Source of the DNA: Heloderma charlesbogerti
Taxonomy: Eukaryota > Chordata > Lepidosauria > Squamata > Helodermatidae
Assembly: GCA_026122225.1 (NCBI GenBank)
Contig: JANEZZ010002065.1
Span: forward strand, 930,001 to 994,000
Direction of reading: 5' to 3'
Length of the DNA stretch: 64,000 nucleotides
The notes beneath the pieces are model-generated. The model ran no database searches and was not told where the DNA came from. It was given only the letters and a program-made list of their open reading frames with translations. Both the position numbers and the translations under genes were made by a program. Position 1 is the stretch's first letter. The number at the start of each line of letters is the position of its first letter. This document shows positions 44,560-55,532 of the stretch, piece by piece.

Positions 44560-45024
44560 TCACATCTGAAGTGACAGCCGCCGTTTGCATTCCTGCCATT
44601 TGCGTTCCCCATTTTTGCCATGATAGTCTACGGAAATACTTACGTAGCCTAGCACGGCAAAAAAAGGGAACGCAAATGGCAGCTGCCATAGCCACCGTCA
44701 TTTGCGTTCCTGCTTTTTTGCTGTGATAGGCTACGTAAATATTTACGTAGCCTATCACGGCGAAAGACAGGGGCGCAAATGGCAGCTGCTACACCATTTT
44801 TGCCTATCACAGCAAAAAAACAGGAACGCAAATGGCGGCCGCTGTAGCCACTGCCATTTGTGTCCGCAAGCTCCGCATGCCTGCGAATGCACCCGGCCAG
44901 CGGCTCCGCAGAGTTGCCGCAGAGCGAAGCTAGCTAGGTTAGGATTTCAGGAGGAGGTGCAGAGCTCCTCCCCGCCACCGTGAATCACCCCTGCGAAGAG
45001 GTAAGTGACTTTTGCACATCCCTA
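44560..45024 (+). mobile_element. Palindrome-array hAT-like element, copy 1 (5' defective)
   Basis: Nested hairpins: an imperfect unit at 44617-44658, a perfect 36-bp palindrome at 44723-44758 (arm GTGATAGGCTACGTAAAT), and a half unit near 44798-44808. Each is framed by 'gccatttgcgttc' and 'gaacgcaaatggc'. The right part is GC-rich and ends GTAAGTGAC..CACATCCCTA at 45024, as in the complete copy at 55533-56284. The left TAGGGATG end is not recognisable. A weak flank pair TTTCTAAT (about 44508-44515) and TTTCTGAT (45025-45032) may mark the site. No coding. Confidence 0.65.
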
Positions 45025-45350
45025 TTTCTGATCCTCCAATGAGAGCCGCCATCTTTAAGAGCAGGAAAACAGCGCAGCGCTCAAGTGTGAACCAAGCTTG
45101 TGCATTCGATGAAGCACTGCAACAGGGAAAATGGCTGAGTATGGATAATCACATTTTGATGCAAGAGTGTTTAACCCGACAGGACACCGAATTTGTTGCA
45201 ATGGCACCGCAATGTAGATTGGCCCTGGGATCATCTTCAGCCATTCACTCTCTCTCACCATAACCTACTTCACAGAGTTCTGAGGATAAAATATAGGTGG
45301 CGGAGAACCATGTATGGCCTCCTTGGAGGAAAAATAGGATATCAGTGTAG

Positions 45351-45388
45351 TGAATGAATGAATGAATGAATGAATGAATGAATGAATG
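45351..45388 (+). repeat. (TGAA)n microsatellite
   Basis: About nine tandem copies forming the tail of the SINE at 43849-45390. Confidence 0.9.
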
Positions 45389-45505
45389 CTGGTCTGCCTT
45401 TTAGTATTTTGCCTTATTGGCATCAAGGGGAAAACAGAAACATAGAGAACATTGGGTTGTTAGTCCAAGTTACAGATGGGCTAACAATCCTAACTTAGAG
45501 TAGGC

Positions 45506-45843
45506 CAGGGGTAGGCAATGTGGTACTTACAGGCACCAATGCACCCTCAGACACCGTTATTGATGCCCACCAACATGCCCTAGCCCTACCACTATTAACA
45601 TGTTTTCTCACCAGCAGTCAGGATCACAGTGAAATAGGTTTCTCTTGGTGCTGAAAACTGTGGCTTCAAAGGAGTTGTTTAGTGTGTTGGGGTTCAGACT
45701 CCACCTCTGCCTTGTACTTAGTCTTCTAGGCAGGTTACTTGTCCACTGCCATGACTCCCATAGCAGCCATGTTGTGGTGGTACCCAGGCCAATTTCTCAA
45801 AATGCCAAACATGCCCATGGCCCAAAAAGGTTGCCTACCTCTG
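45506..45843 (+). mobile_element. hAT-like MITE, CAGGGGTAGGCAA family copy 1
   Basis: 338 bp; left end CAGGGGTAGGCAATG, right end GGTTGCCTACCTCTG. Flanks GAGTAGGC (45498-45505) and GAGAAGGA (45844-45851) agree at 6 of 8. The interior ('ttcagactccacctctg', 'ccaaacatgcccatggccc') matches 62950-63382. Non-autonomous. Confidence 0.75.
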
Positions 45844-45851
45844 GAGAAGGA

Positions 45852-47428
45852 CCACTGAAAGGAATGGGACTTAAGTTAGACTAATACTGGATACAACCCA
45901 CTGGAAACAACCCATTGATGAAAAGCATTGGTCTAAAGATACCTTAAGGCACAAGTACAAAAGTATAATTTGGCCTTCAGGTACCAAAATCTGATTTGGC
46001 CATGGGACTCCTAGAAAACCTATCCCTCCTGGAACCATGTATAGTACAGTAAAAAAAAAGATTCCTTGACCTAAACATAAAAATTACTGTGATATTTCTA
46101 TATTGCAAACAAAAATATAACAGATATGCCTAGTATATTTTGCTCCTATTTTTCAAGGCCATAAAATCACAGCAATAAATCCAGCCTTTATGTTCTTCAG
46201 TTAAGGGCAGTAGATTTTACAAATTTTTTTTTAAGCTTAATGCTTTGAAAGAAGTCACGATAAGCAGAAAAAATGACTGGTGCAGGTATACTTTAAGTTG
46301 TGGCAAACACTCATTTATGAGGCTGCCAAGCAAAAAGCTATTTCTATAGTTCTGTTTGGCTTCTCCAAATGCAAGTAGCCAAATTGAAGTATCTGGCTTC
46401 TTTCATTTAAAGAGTTCAGTGAAAACAGACACACGTGCACACACACATGCACACACATGTGCACACACACACGCACAGGATGAGAGAGAGAGAGAGAGAG
46501 AGAGACAACAAGCGAACAAGCCTTTAATTCTTCACCATCTTCAATTGTTGTCTTTCCTTTTTTGTGCAATGTGTGCTTGACAAATTGATTGAAAACTCAA
46601 ATCACAGGAAAGGCCATAAAAGCATTACATACTTTATACATGACCAATCAAGATCAACTCAAAGACCCCCCTCTTTAGCTAACGTAGAGTGCAATCTTAT
46701 GGGCATCCAGCCCAAATCACAGAGGTCTCCAATGTCGGAGCACTCCATCCACCCTTAGCCTTGCCAGACTATTTTTGCCTCTCCATCATACAGCAGTGTT
46801 GTTTACAAGAGATGGGATGAGAGTGGATCTTCTTCCCCCCCCTGCTCATTGGTCTACCCCAACACACCCATTTCCTCCCTTCCCGAATTCAGAGTTCTGA
46901 CCTCAGGAGAGGGAGCCACCATGGAGCATTCCACGATGGCTGAGAGGTGCTTGGGGAGAGGTCCAAGGCCAGAGTTCTGTATCCAGCTTCAGAGGGTGAA
47001 GATCTGCTTCATCCTATGGCCCTGTCAGATGAGATATAGGGTCCATGAGATTGCTCTCTTAGCTTTCCAATAAATTATACAAACTCTACCAGCCCACCCA
47101 AAAAAATATTCTAGGCCATATATATGAGCTGAAGTGACTTTCTGGACACTCATGTCTATTATTTGTGCATTTCACCTGTGGTATCTGTTACACACACATG
47201 CAAGCATGCAGAGATTCTAAAATTGGCATTGCCACTTGCTGCAATGAATTGTCCCATGTCTCCATTCAGATTTTTGGCACAGCCATAGCAATGATTACAT
47301 TGCATCTTGTGCCTTCCTGTTCTTATCATCCAACTGCCTTGCTCCTGTCTGGCCCGGTAGAAATCAGGTCTATCAACACATGACAGCCTCTTTACTGCTT
47401 CATTTATTATAGGGTTCTTTTCATGCTG
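45852..47428. repeat. No gene; CA and GA microsatellites in unclassified DNA
   Basis: (ca)n-rich sequence at 46431-46476 is followed by (ga)n at 46482-46505. No repeat family is recognised elsewhere in the stretch. Confidence 0.6.
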
Positions 47429-47708
47429 AGCCTTGTGTGGCGCAGAGTGGTAGGCAGCAGCAATGCAACTGAAACTCTCCCCAAGACCTGAGTTTGATCC
47501 CAGCGGAAGATGGGTCCTGGGTAGCTGGCTCAGGTCAACTCAGCCCTCCATCCTTCTGAGGTCGGTAAAATGAGTACCCAGCTTGCTGGGGGAAAGGTGG
47601 TCACAACTGGGGAAGGCAATGGCAAACCACCCCACTATGCAGTCTGCCAGGAAAATGCCGAGGAAAAACGGCGTCCCTCTAGAAGTCAGCAATGACTCAG
47701 TGCTTGCC
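47429..47708 (+). mobile_element. Sauria-type tRNA-derived SINE
   Basis: 280 bp with a pol III A-box 'tggcgcagagtgg' (47439-47451), a B-box 'gtttgatccca' at about 47492-47502, and the conserved body 'gaggtcggtaaaatgagtacc' (split here for length), 'ctgggg..aggcaatggcaaacc' and 'aatgactcagtgcttgc'. The family is mobilised by BovB, which is present at 25823-29055. The usual extreme 3' end after 'gtgcttgc' is missing, because the palindrome array of 47705-48181 begins exactly there. Confidence 0.85.
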
Positions 47709-48181
47709 ATTTGCGCCGCTGCTCTTTCCGTGATAGGCTATGTAAGTATTTACATAGCCTATCACGGTAAAGGCAGCCACGCAAATGGCAGCCACTACGT
47801 CATTTGTGTGGCTGCCTTTACCATAATAGGCTACGTAAGTATTTACGTAGCCTATCAAGAAAAGCGCTGCGGTGCAAACAGCGTAGCAGCCGCCATTTGC
47901 ATTCCTGCTCTTTGCCGTGATAGGCTACGTAAATACTTATGTAGCCTATCACGGCAGCCCAGCAGGATGCAAATGGCGGCCGCTATGGCGGCCGCCATTT
48001 GCGTCCGCAGCAGGCTGGCCGCAGCCGGAACTCTGGCTGTGGACAGCCCTGGCTGGCAGCTCCGTGGAGCCACTGCGGAGCGGAGCTGGACAGGGAGGAT
48101 TCTGGGGGGAGGGATGGAGCGCCTCCCCCCCCACCGTGAATCACACCTGCGAAAAGGTAAGTGACTTTCATACATCCCTAG
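47705..48181 (+). mobile_element. Palindrome-array hAT-like element, copy 2 (5' end replaced by SINE)
   Basis: Three tandem hairpins sit at 47728-47767, 47819-47859 and 47914-47955, all built on GTGATAGGCTA-type arms. The third is nested within a stem of about 90 bp running from 'gccgccatttgcattcctgct' (47889) to 'agcaggatgcaaatggcggc' (47980), next to 'ggcggccgctatggcggccgcc'. The right part matches copies 1 and 3, ends CATACATCCCTA at 48181 and carries the conserved GTAAGT. No TAGGGATG left end exists. Confidence 0.7.
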
Positions 48182-48478
48182 ATGATGCAGGGCGATTGCA
48201 CAATGAAAGCCTAGGCTCGGATCCAGGATTTGCCTTCCGTGGACTGAAGGGATCCACTCATAGAACATGTCTCTGCCCAATTTTCAGGGATCCACCTACA
48301 CCTCCCATACCACAGCTCACCCCATTCAGTAGAGTCCCCCTATCCTCTGTGTAGCATTTGCAAGGAGTTGGAGGGGCTGCTGTGAGGAGGAGGAGGGGAA
48401 ATTCCACTTATGCCAGCCCAGGTGCAGATGCCTAAATCTGGATCAAAACCCTAATCTAAAAGCACCCTATAACAATAC
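48182..48478. other. No gene; unclassified DNA
   Basis: A short stretch with no recognised repeat. Confidence 0.35.
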
Positions 48479-48479
48479 T

Positions 48480-48875
48480 ATGAGCATTTCTACATGAGGT
48501 TTTTATTGCATGCTCATGACTGGTCACTCACAGAAGTTTTCAGGTCCTTTACACCATGACATCAACCCACAGGGTGTCCTCTGTGCTTTCTGACCTCTAT
48601 CCCAGTTTTTAAAAGATTGGGGATAATGCAGTAATAAATGTTAATCTGCTTTAATGGTTGTGTGAAATTGCGCAGTTCCACTATAACACAGAGCCATCTA
48701 GTGGCTGTATAATAAAACATGTAGAACTTGCAGAAAAAAGAAGTCCTGGGGGGGGGGGGAGGTAAAGCACGTGTTAGCCTGTGTAAAGAGCTGATCTTAA
48801 TCCCACTAAGAATCCGGAAGCAGAAGCTCTGGTAAACTGTGAGATGAAAACCCTGGTGTGGAGAAGCCCTATGTC
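48480..48875. mobile_element. MITE of the 'ttctacac' family, complete-looking
   Basis: Ends 'gagcatttctacatgaggtt' and 'aaaaccctggtgtggagaagcc' face each other across about 390 bp. It serves as the reference copy for the split element at 23540-24815. A G-run covers 48750-48760. Non-coding. Confidence 0.6.
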
Positions 48876-49345
48876 ATTCAGTTTCCATGAAAGCACTAGA
48901 GGAAACTACAGTTCTAGGCTAGCAAACGTCTCCATTAGGAAAAGAATGAGGTACTGGAAGGTGATCCACAATCCTTGGCTCATCTGTTTCATCAGTATAT
49001 CAATATATTCAGTTCCAGAGGCCTCCTCCCCTTTTGTTGGCCAAAATGGAGACCAGGACTGTGTCTGTCTTTGGACAAATGGAATCATTGTATCATGCAC
49101 CAGTAACAACAATGCTCCCAGTGGGTAACTGCTTGGTCCTCCTTGCCTTCCCAAGTCCACTATAGCAACTGTATGCTGTGCTTCCTAATCACCTCTGTTT
49201 ACTGCACAGATGTTTTGGGAGTACATCCAGAAGTTGTGGATGGATGTGAACTCAGGCAGGTCCTTCTACTGGAATCTCTTGCAAAAATAGCGAAAAATAA
49301 TTTATTATACTGCATCAATTTCTGAGGTATTTCACAATATGGGGG
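48876..49345. other. No gene; unclassified DNA
   Basis: No recognised feature. Confidence 0.35.
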
Positions 49346-49353
49346 ATTTAAAA

Positions 49354-49572
49354 CAGGTGTGGGCAACCTCGGGGCATCCAAGAGCCATTTCTGCCCCTCC
49401 CCAAATCTCATCTCAGGCCACACTCCACAGGGCACCCAGAATTGTTTTAAAATAAACACATGGCCATGTCTAGTGCTCCATAGTGCTAATTTTCGCTTTT
49501 CAGAAGAAATTGGCAGCAGCAGGGGTGGCAGGGGCCACGTGCTGTTTGCAGGCTACATATTGCCCACTCCTG
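49354..49572 (+). mobile_element. hAT-like MITE with CAGGTGTGGGCAAC ends
   Basis: 219 bp; left CAGGTGTGGGCAAC, right ATTGCCCACTCCTG. Flanks ATTTAAAA (49346-49353) and ATTTTAAA (49573-49580) match at 7 of 8, an 8-bp hAT duplication. No coding. Confidence 0.78.
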
Positions 49573-49631
49573 ATTTTAAAGCGTCCCTACACCAATTTTT
49601 CAACACCCTTGCGTTGCATAACTTGCTTTGC

Positions 49632-50083
49632 ATAGGCGCAATCCTATGCAAATAGGCGTCTGCCTCCAAACTCGGAGGCGACTGCCTATCCAATGCAGGG
49701 CAGGAGAAGCACAGAGGGGATCGTTCCCTCCACACTCTGCCTGCCCTGCATTTTCAGCTAGACAGCCATTTTCAGCTGTCTAGCTGCAGGAGGGCAGAGC
49801 AGGGGAGGAGGCTGCCATATGACACATGGGATGTGTTGTTCAGGCATTTCCGCCCTCCCCGCCCTGGAATGCCCTCCGGGAATGTCCCGTTTCAGCTGCT
49901 CCACACTCCTCTTGCGAGCGTGGAGCATGGGGCTGTTCCGCGCTGCCTGCGAGGCAGTGCGGAAGGTGGGGAAGGTCAGTTCTCCGGGAACCAACCTCAG
50001 AGCACGTGCTCCAAGGTTGGTTCCAGAAAACCAGATATCCTATGGCTGTCTAGCCCCTGACTAGCAGGTATAGGATTGCTCCC
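49632..50083. mobile_element. Harbinger-like fold-back MITE copy 3, most complete
   Basis: Left end GGCGCAATCCTATG and right end TATAGGATTGCTCCC. Internal hairpins: 'gcctccaaactcggaggc' (about 49661-49680), 'gctagacagc..gctgtctagc' (49757-49785) and 'ctccacactcctcttgcgagcgtggag' (split arms near 49900-49925). It shares all blocks with 10426-10860 and 31247-31655. Confidence 0.6.
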
Positions 50084-51105
50084 TTCATGATGCAGAGGAG
50101 AAATATAGGGCTGGTAGTATGGTAGACCTAGGATCAGGTCCAGCTATCAACACTCTTGACATCTCTGGTTGTATTGCATCAATTGAGGAACCCATCAACT
50201 TGGCATTATGCATTCTAGTCATGGATAAGATAAGACTGGGCTGTGGGAAAGAAAAGGAGGTAAATATTTCCATTAGCAATTTCAGGAAGGCATTTTGATG
50301 TTGGAAGGTTCATCATAGTCACCCCTCAGCAGGGATAACTATTTAAAGGTATATATTTCAAGTAATAGCAATTGATTGCTTTTTAATCAGCCCAGGACAT
50401 GTCTACACTGCCAAAGCAGCAAGGATTCTTTGGCAACCAGTTGTTAGCACTGGCTGTGTCATCTGTTTTCACAAGTGCTGGGCTACCCTAGGAGTAAATT
50501 GTCCTTTGGAAGCGATGATCAATTATTACAATGCCAGACACACAATCAACAGTGTGCTTTCCTCCTCACAGAGGAGGAATTTACTGTGCCAAGGACTCAC
50601 TGTGACCAACACGGGCTGCTTTTACTATTGTCATTTGAAAGCACTCTTTTTAACTAGCACAAAGAACAGAAGAATAATGCCCTGGGTCCAAAGAACCACA
50701 CAAGTAGCTCCAAAACTCAAGTACCTCAGATATCAGCTCCCCAGGCCACGTGACAAACCTCTTTTGAAATTCAGGCCAATTTTACAATGAGGAATTATTA
50801 GTTTTCTACACCAGCCATGATCAGATGTGAAGTTTGAGACTAGCTATTTCCATTTCCACCATCACCCCACAAAAACAGAGAGATGAAGGAAACCAGCTGT
50901 TGTATCTAACACCAAGGGATGATGTTTTCATTAAAGACAGACAGATGATTGAGTAGTGCTGGTGGAGGTCCAAATCAGCTCCAGGGAAATAACTGGAAAC
51001 GTGCTATCGATTTTCATGGGTGGAAATACTGGTCCAGGCTGGGCTGATGTTGTTTTAAACAGACTGAATCTGGGCGTACTTCTGTACATCACTTGAACAT
51101 TATGG
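50084..51105. other. No gene; unclassified DNA
   Basis: No recognised feature. Confidence 0.35.
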
Positions 51106-51107
51106 GC

Positions 51108-51355
51108 AGTAGCCTATTTAGCACTGGCACAAATGTGAATTACATCAGCACTTTGGATAGCTCTTTTAGAGTTCTGGCTGGTTCTGACTGAAACCCGGAA
51201 TGGATTCACAGCACCACTGAAATCGGAGCTACCAGCCTCCACTGGCATAAGCTACCTCTAGTGCAATGCCAATACTGCTTGATAGTGCAATGGGTTTCCC
51301 TGGAAAACCCAGCTCACCAGCAAACACTAGCACCAAGCAGGATACTGTCCTAGAT
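51108..51355. repeat. Fold-back MITE with GGGCAGTA-type end
   Basis: 'tatgggcagtagcctattta' faces 'caagcaggatactgtccta'. The inner phrase 'gcataagctacctctagtgc' resembles 59770-59850. Diverged. Confidence 0.45.
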
Positions 51356-52395
51356 TTGCTACATCTTTGCCTAATTCTTTGAGTCTTTTAAGGGTACTCA
51401 ATTTCAAACATTATTTGAAACTATTTCAAACATTAACAGCCCTACATATGACATATTGTTGTGAGCCTGGGGGCTGGACAAGGACTGCTAAAGTGGTCAA
51501 ACCTACTACCCAACACAAACCTTTGTTAGGTAAACAACAGGTAATATGTTGCCATAAGAATTAAGATGGCTTAAGAAGCCCAGGTGATGGTGGGAGGAAA
51601 TAACTCTTCTGGATTCTCTTTCCCTCTGGCCTGGGGGAAGGGGCAAGGTGCACGTGAGGGTGATGTTGGGAATATTGCAACCTCATCTGAAAGTTACAGG
51701 AAGGGGGCAGTGTTGCAGTCAGTTAGTGCATGGGAATTGGGGGCATAGCTGGCCTTAGGATCTCTATAGCCTACAGTGTGTATTTTTGTCCGTCCCCCCC
51801 GCCTTCCTCCATACCTGGGACCACATGGTGTGCTCTCCCTTGCTCCTGCCTGTGGAAAGGTACACAAAATGGACTGAACAAACTCTTGAAAGCTTATGCT
51901 GTACCTGCATCTTATGTGCAAGGATACAATACTTGTGAGTAAAACTGTTTTCTTTCTTCACTGAGGAGGAGTGTGGACTCTGTTTTAGGCTCTTGTGTGC
52001 ATGTGGGACTGGTAAATGCTCATTCTGTGTCACCTTTTCATTTTTCTCTTCTAACTGCCTTTTTAGCAAGTCACAGCAAGCAATGCCATATCATTCCCAT
52101 CAAGTGAGGGGAAACAAAAGAGTCTTGTGCCACCTTAAATACTAACAAATGTATTTATTCTGGCATGATCTTTGTGGACACTATCCACTTCATCAGATGC
52201 ATGAAGTGTCAACTTCAGATTTGCCCATCTATATACACATGCAGTGGTGGATGGAGATTGACGGTGTTGTCAGAGGGAACTGAAATGCAAAACAAGTACA
52301 AACAGTGGTTAACAGTTGCCATTCAGAAGTTCACACATTTTAGTTGGCCTTGGTAGCCAGCCAAACTTTGTGTCCATCACAAATGTGTGTGTCCA
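51356..52395. repeat. No gene; dispersed-repeat fragment
   Basis: 52112-52200 carries the 'agtcttgtgccaccttaaatac'..'ggacactatccacttcatcag' repeat also seen at 4385-4745 and 15885-15960. The rest is unclassified. Confidence 0.45.
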
Positions 52396-52399
52396 CTAA

Positions 52400-53192
52400 C
52401 CAAGGCCAACCCTAGGATAAATGGCACCCTGGGCAAGGAGTGCCTTTGGTCCCCCCCGCCCCGTAGTTAGTTTTTGCAGGCCCACCCAGAGGGGGGCCTG
52501 GTGCAGTTGTGATGTCCATCAGGAATGACATGGCTCAAAAAAGTGATCTCTCAGCCATTGTGCTACAGTTTGCACAAGCCAAAGTTTGGAAAGCCACATT
52601 CTGAGCAGTGGCAGTGCACTACGCAACACAGCAGAATTATCACAGCTTAGAGACAGAGAGAGAGAGAGAGAGAGATCAGTTCCTATCTTTTAGTGAGCAT
52701 TCTTTATTTTAGAATATCCATTATTTTTATCTGTAAAAATAATAAAGAAAATTTATAAATAAAAAGGTATCCAGCTGAGCTCTTACAGCTTATGGCTTTA
52801 TTTTATTATTCTTTATATAGTGCTTATAGTGTTTACAGTATTTGAAGTGCTAAGTGCTTCATAATGTTGTATCAAAGTAAAGCTGTGTGCCACTGATTTT
52901 CACCTAGCGCAAAAGTCATCAAAGTGGAAATTGAAAGAAAAAAAACCAAAACTTTAAAGCTAATTGAAGGAAGATCATTTTTGTAGTTAGTACCCAAACA
53001 ATCTGTAGAACCTTGAAAGAAAGGTTATAGACACTTGCTTTTTGCGATCCTAGCTCACTGCAGGCAGTACATTAAAAAACCCACAGCCACTGAGTGCACC
53101 TTGGTGCCCCCCTCAGCTCACCTTAGTGCCCCCTCAACTTGGCACTCTGGGTGACCACCCAGCTCACCCTCTCCAAAGGCTGGCCCTGCCAC
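52400..53192. mobile_element. Candidate DNA element flanked by a 16-bp direct repeat
   Basis: Facing ends 'aaggccaacccta' (52402) and 'aaaggctggccctgcc' (53175-53190) sit just inside a direct repeat CCAGCCAAA(C/T)TTTGTG (about 52358-52373 and 53192-53207). The interior has an AG microsatellite at 52650-52675 and 'cttggtgcccccctcagctcacc' repeats. There is no coding. Superfamily and limits are uncertain. Confidence 0.3.
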
Positions 53193-53207
53193 CAGCCAAA
53201 TTTTGTG

Positions 53208-53700
53208 CTCTTCAAAGCAGACTGCAAAGCCACCCATCCTCTCTTTTGCTCCGAGGGGGTCCTCAGAATGAAACACAAGATGGGTGGCTGCTCTCAGTCA
53301 CCTGCCCTATGACTTGTGCTGGCAAGGGGGTGGGGGAGCATGCAGGAGAGAGCTGGTGCGGGCACCACTAACTAGCCCAGCTGAGTTACTCCAAAAGGCA
53401 AACTCCAGGGCATAATTAGGCTTGTACCAGCATGTGGACTATGTTTGAGCATTCTAGGAAGTTTAAACCAAGTCTTCTGGGTCTGACCTCCCATCTCAGT
53501 TGGTACAGTCTGAGAAGAAGTACAGCCAAAAAAACTGCATAAGCATCTGAGAAAATGCTGTTCTATTACAATTCAGGTAAGTAAAATGGTAAGCTCATCT
53601 AGTTCATTAAAAGCACATGAGCATCCAAGAAAGCAATATGAGGGAGTTTAAGGTTTGAGAAGTGGGCACCAGTTGCATCTGTCTCATTCTGTTCATTTTC
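53208..53700. other. No gene; unclassified DNA
   Basis: No recognised feature. Confidence 0.35.
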
Positions 53701-53702
53701 TA

Positions 53703-53850
53703 CAGCAGCCTTCCCCAACCTGATGTCCTCCAGATGTTTTACACTTCAGCTCCCATCAGCCCCAACCAGCATGGCCAATGGTCAGGAATCCTGGGAGTTG
53801 TGGTCCAAAACAACTGGAGGGCACCAGGTTGAGGAAGGCTGTTCCAGAGA
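53703..53850. repeat. Palindromic MITE, 'caactccca' family copy 6
   Basis: 'cagccttccccaacctgatg' faces 'gcaccaggttgaggaaggctg', and 'cttcagctcccatcagcccc' faces 'tcctgggagttgtggtcc'. A near-complete hairpin. Confidence 0.75.
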
Positions 53851-54595
53851 AACAAAGGCTTTTGATGACTTGCAGTGAGTTGATTTGGCCGAAGGGAATT
53901 TGAACACAGGTAAGAGAGTCCAAGGTCTTGTGCTGTAGTTACTGGATTATAATAGCTACTTAACAACTTAGTGATATGGCACTGAAGATACATGGGCTAG
54001 TACCATGTCAATCCGACAAGACATAGTCGCCAAATCCTGATCACCACGAGAAGTCCCGAGTCACTACTTTGTCAGAAAAGCCTTCAGCCTCCTTCTATGT
54101 AAACCTAGTTTGAATGCCATTTTAATTTGACAGCTGCTTTAGTCCAATCACATCTACCAGTGCAGTTTCAAATAACAATTCCATAAGGTTGACTGAGGCA
54201 AAATGCTTCAGTTCCAGCAGCAGAGGCACTCAAGTGGCTGCTAGACACACAAAATCAGAGCTCCAGTCACAGCTTCAAACAAAAGACTCTGCAACCCACA
54301 AACAATTCTGCCTTATTGCAATCAAGCTGATCCTGTCCCATTGGTCAGAAGCGCTGGGCACTGCTCCCCCACCTGGGCAATGGTGCCGCTGTGACTATTG
54401 GCACTCCTGAACCAACACCCAGTGCAAGTCTCCACATACCCACGGACACAACTTTTCAGACAGAAACGTTAATCATATAGCTAACAACTATGTCAGGGGA
54501 TTTTAAAATGTAATGTTTTATTTATTTACCTTATTTATTAAACGCCTCACAAAATAAATTTCTCTAGGTGTTTTACAATTTAAAACTTGATGATG
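53851..54595. other. No gene; unclassified DNA
   Basis: An L2-like 'tatttatttaccttatttattaaacgcc' AT stretch sits at about 54518-54550. Nothing else is recognised. Confidence 0.35.
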
Positions 54596-55532
54596 ATGAT
54601 AACATAACAAGAGCTGGATCAGACCAAGGGTCCATCTAGTCCAGGATTCTGTTCACACGGTGGCCAACCAGCTGTCAACCAGGAACCCGCAAGCAGGATG
54701 TAAGCGCAACAGCACCCTCCCACCCATGTTCCCCAGCAACTGGTGTGCATAGGCTCACTGCCTCTGGTACTGGAGGTGGCACATAGCCATCAAGACTAGT
54801 AGCCACTGGTAGCCTTTTCCACCGGGAATTTGTCTAACCCCCTTTGAAAGCCACCCAGATTGGTGGCCATCACTACACCCTGTGGTAGCGAATTCCATAC
54901 TTTACGCGCTGTGTGAAGATGTACTTTCTTTTATCTGTCCTGAATCTCCCACCAATCAGCTTCATAGGATGACCCTGGGTTCTAGTATTTTGAGAGAGGG
55001 AAAAAAATGTCTCCCTATCCACATTCTCCACACCATACATAATTTTGTACAACTCTATCATGTCTCCCTTTACCCTCCTTTTTTCCAAGCTAAACAATCC
55101 CAACTGTTGTAACCTTCCCTCATAGGGGAGATGCTCCAGCCCCTTGATCATTTTAGTTGCCCTTTTCTGCACTTTTTACAGCTCTGCTATGTCTTTCTTT
55201 AGGTGTGGTGACCAGAACTGGACACAGTATTCCAAGTGTGGCTGCACCATAGATTTGTATAAGGGCAGTATGATATAGGCAGTTTTATTCTCAGTTCCTT
55301 TTCTAATTATGCCTAACATGGAGTTTGCCTTTTTTTACACAACCACAACCCCAAGATCTCTTTCTTGGTCGGTCACCACTAGCTCAGATCCCATCAGGTT
55401 ACACTTGAAGTTGGGATTTCTCTCTCTGCTTTCTGTTATTTAACCAGCTACTGATCCGTAAGAGGACTTGTCCTCTTATTCCATGACTGCTAAGTTTGCT
55501 TAGGAGTCTTTGGTTGGGGACTTTGTCAAGAG

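Larger units (their letters stand above)
43938..45228. mobile_element. DNA transposon with GGGCCAATCTRCA ends, itself containing further repeats
   Basis: The left end GGGGCCAATCTGCA and right end TGTAGATTGGCCCT are inverted. The 1.29-kb insertion interrupts the SINE and contains a 5S-like unit (44290-44390) and palindrome array copy 1 (44560-45024). A clear target duplication is not resolvable because of the CTGGG run at both edges. No transposase. Confidence 0.5.
43849..45390 (+). mobile_element. tRNA-derived SINE split by a nested transposon
   Basis: The head at 43849-43938 has an A-box-like 'tagtggttagagt' and a B-box 'gttcaaatccc' (43905-43915). The body resumes at about 45229 ('cattcactctctctcac', 'cataacctacttcacag', 'gaggataaaata') and ends in (tgaa)n at 45351-45388. 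In relatives of this SINE the head and body are continuous, so 43939-45228 is an insertion. No functional tRNA is implied. Confidence 0.65.

Noticed and set aside
44617..47955. A CRISPR-like array, because of regularly repeated 36-bp palindromes
   Set aside because: Repeats are few, unevenly spaced, flanked by inverted not direct blocks, and the window is vertebrate DNA without cas genes.
47583..48164. A 193-codon + strand frame with repeated 'IGYVSIYIAYH' segments
   Set aside because: The repeated peptide is a translation of the hairpin arms; the same peptide appears on both strands because the DNA is palindromic.
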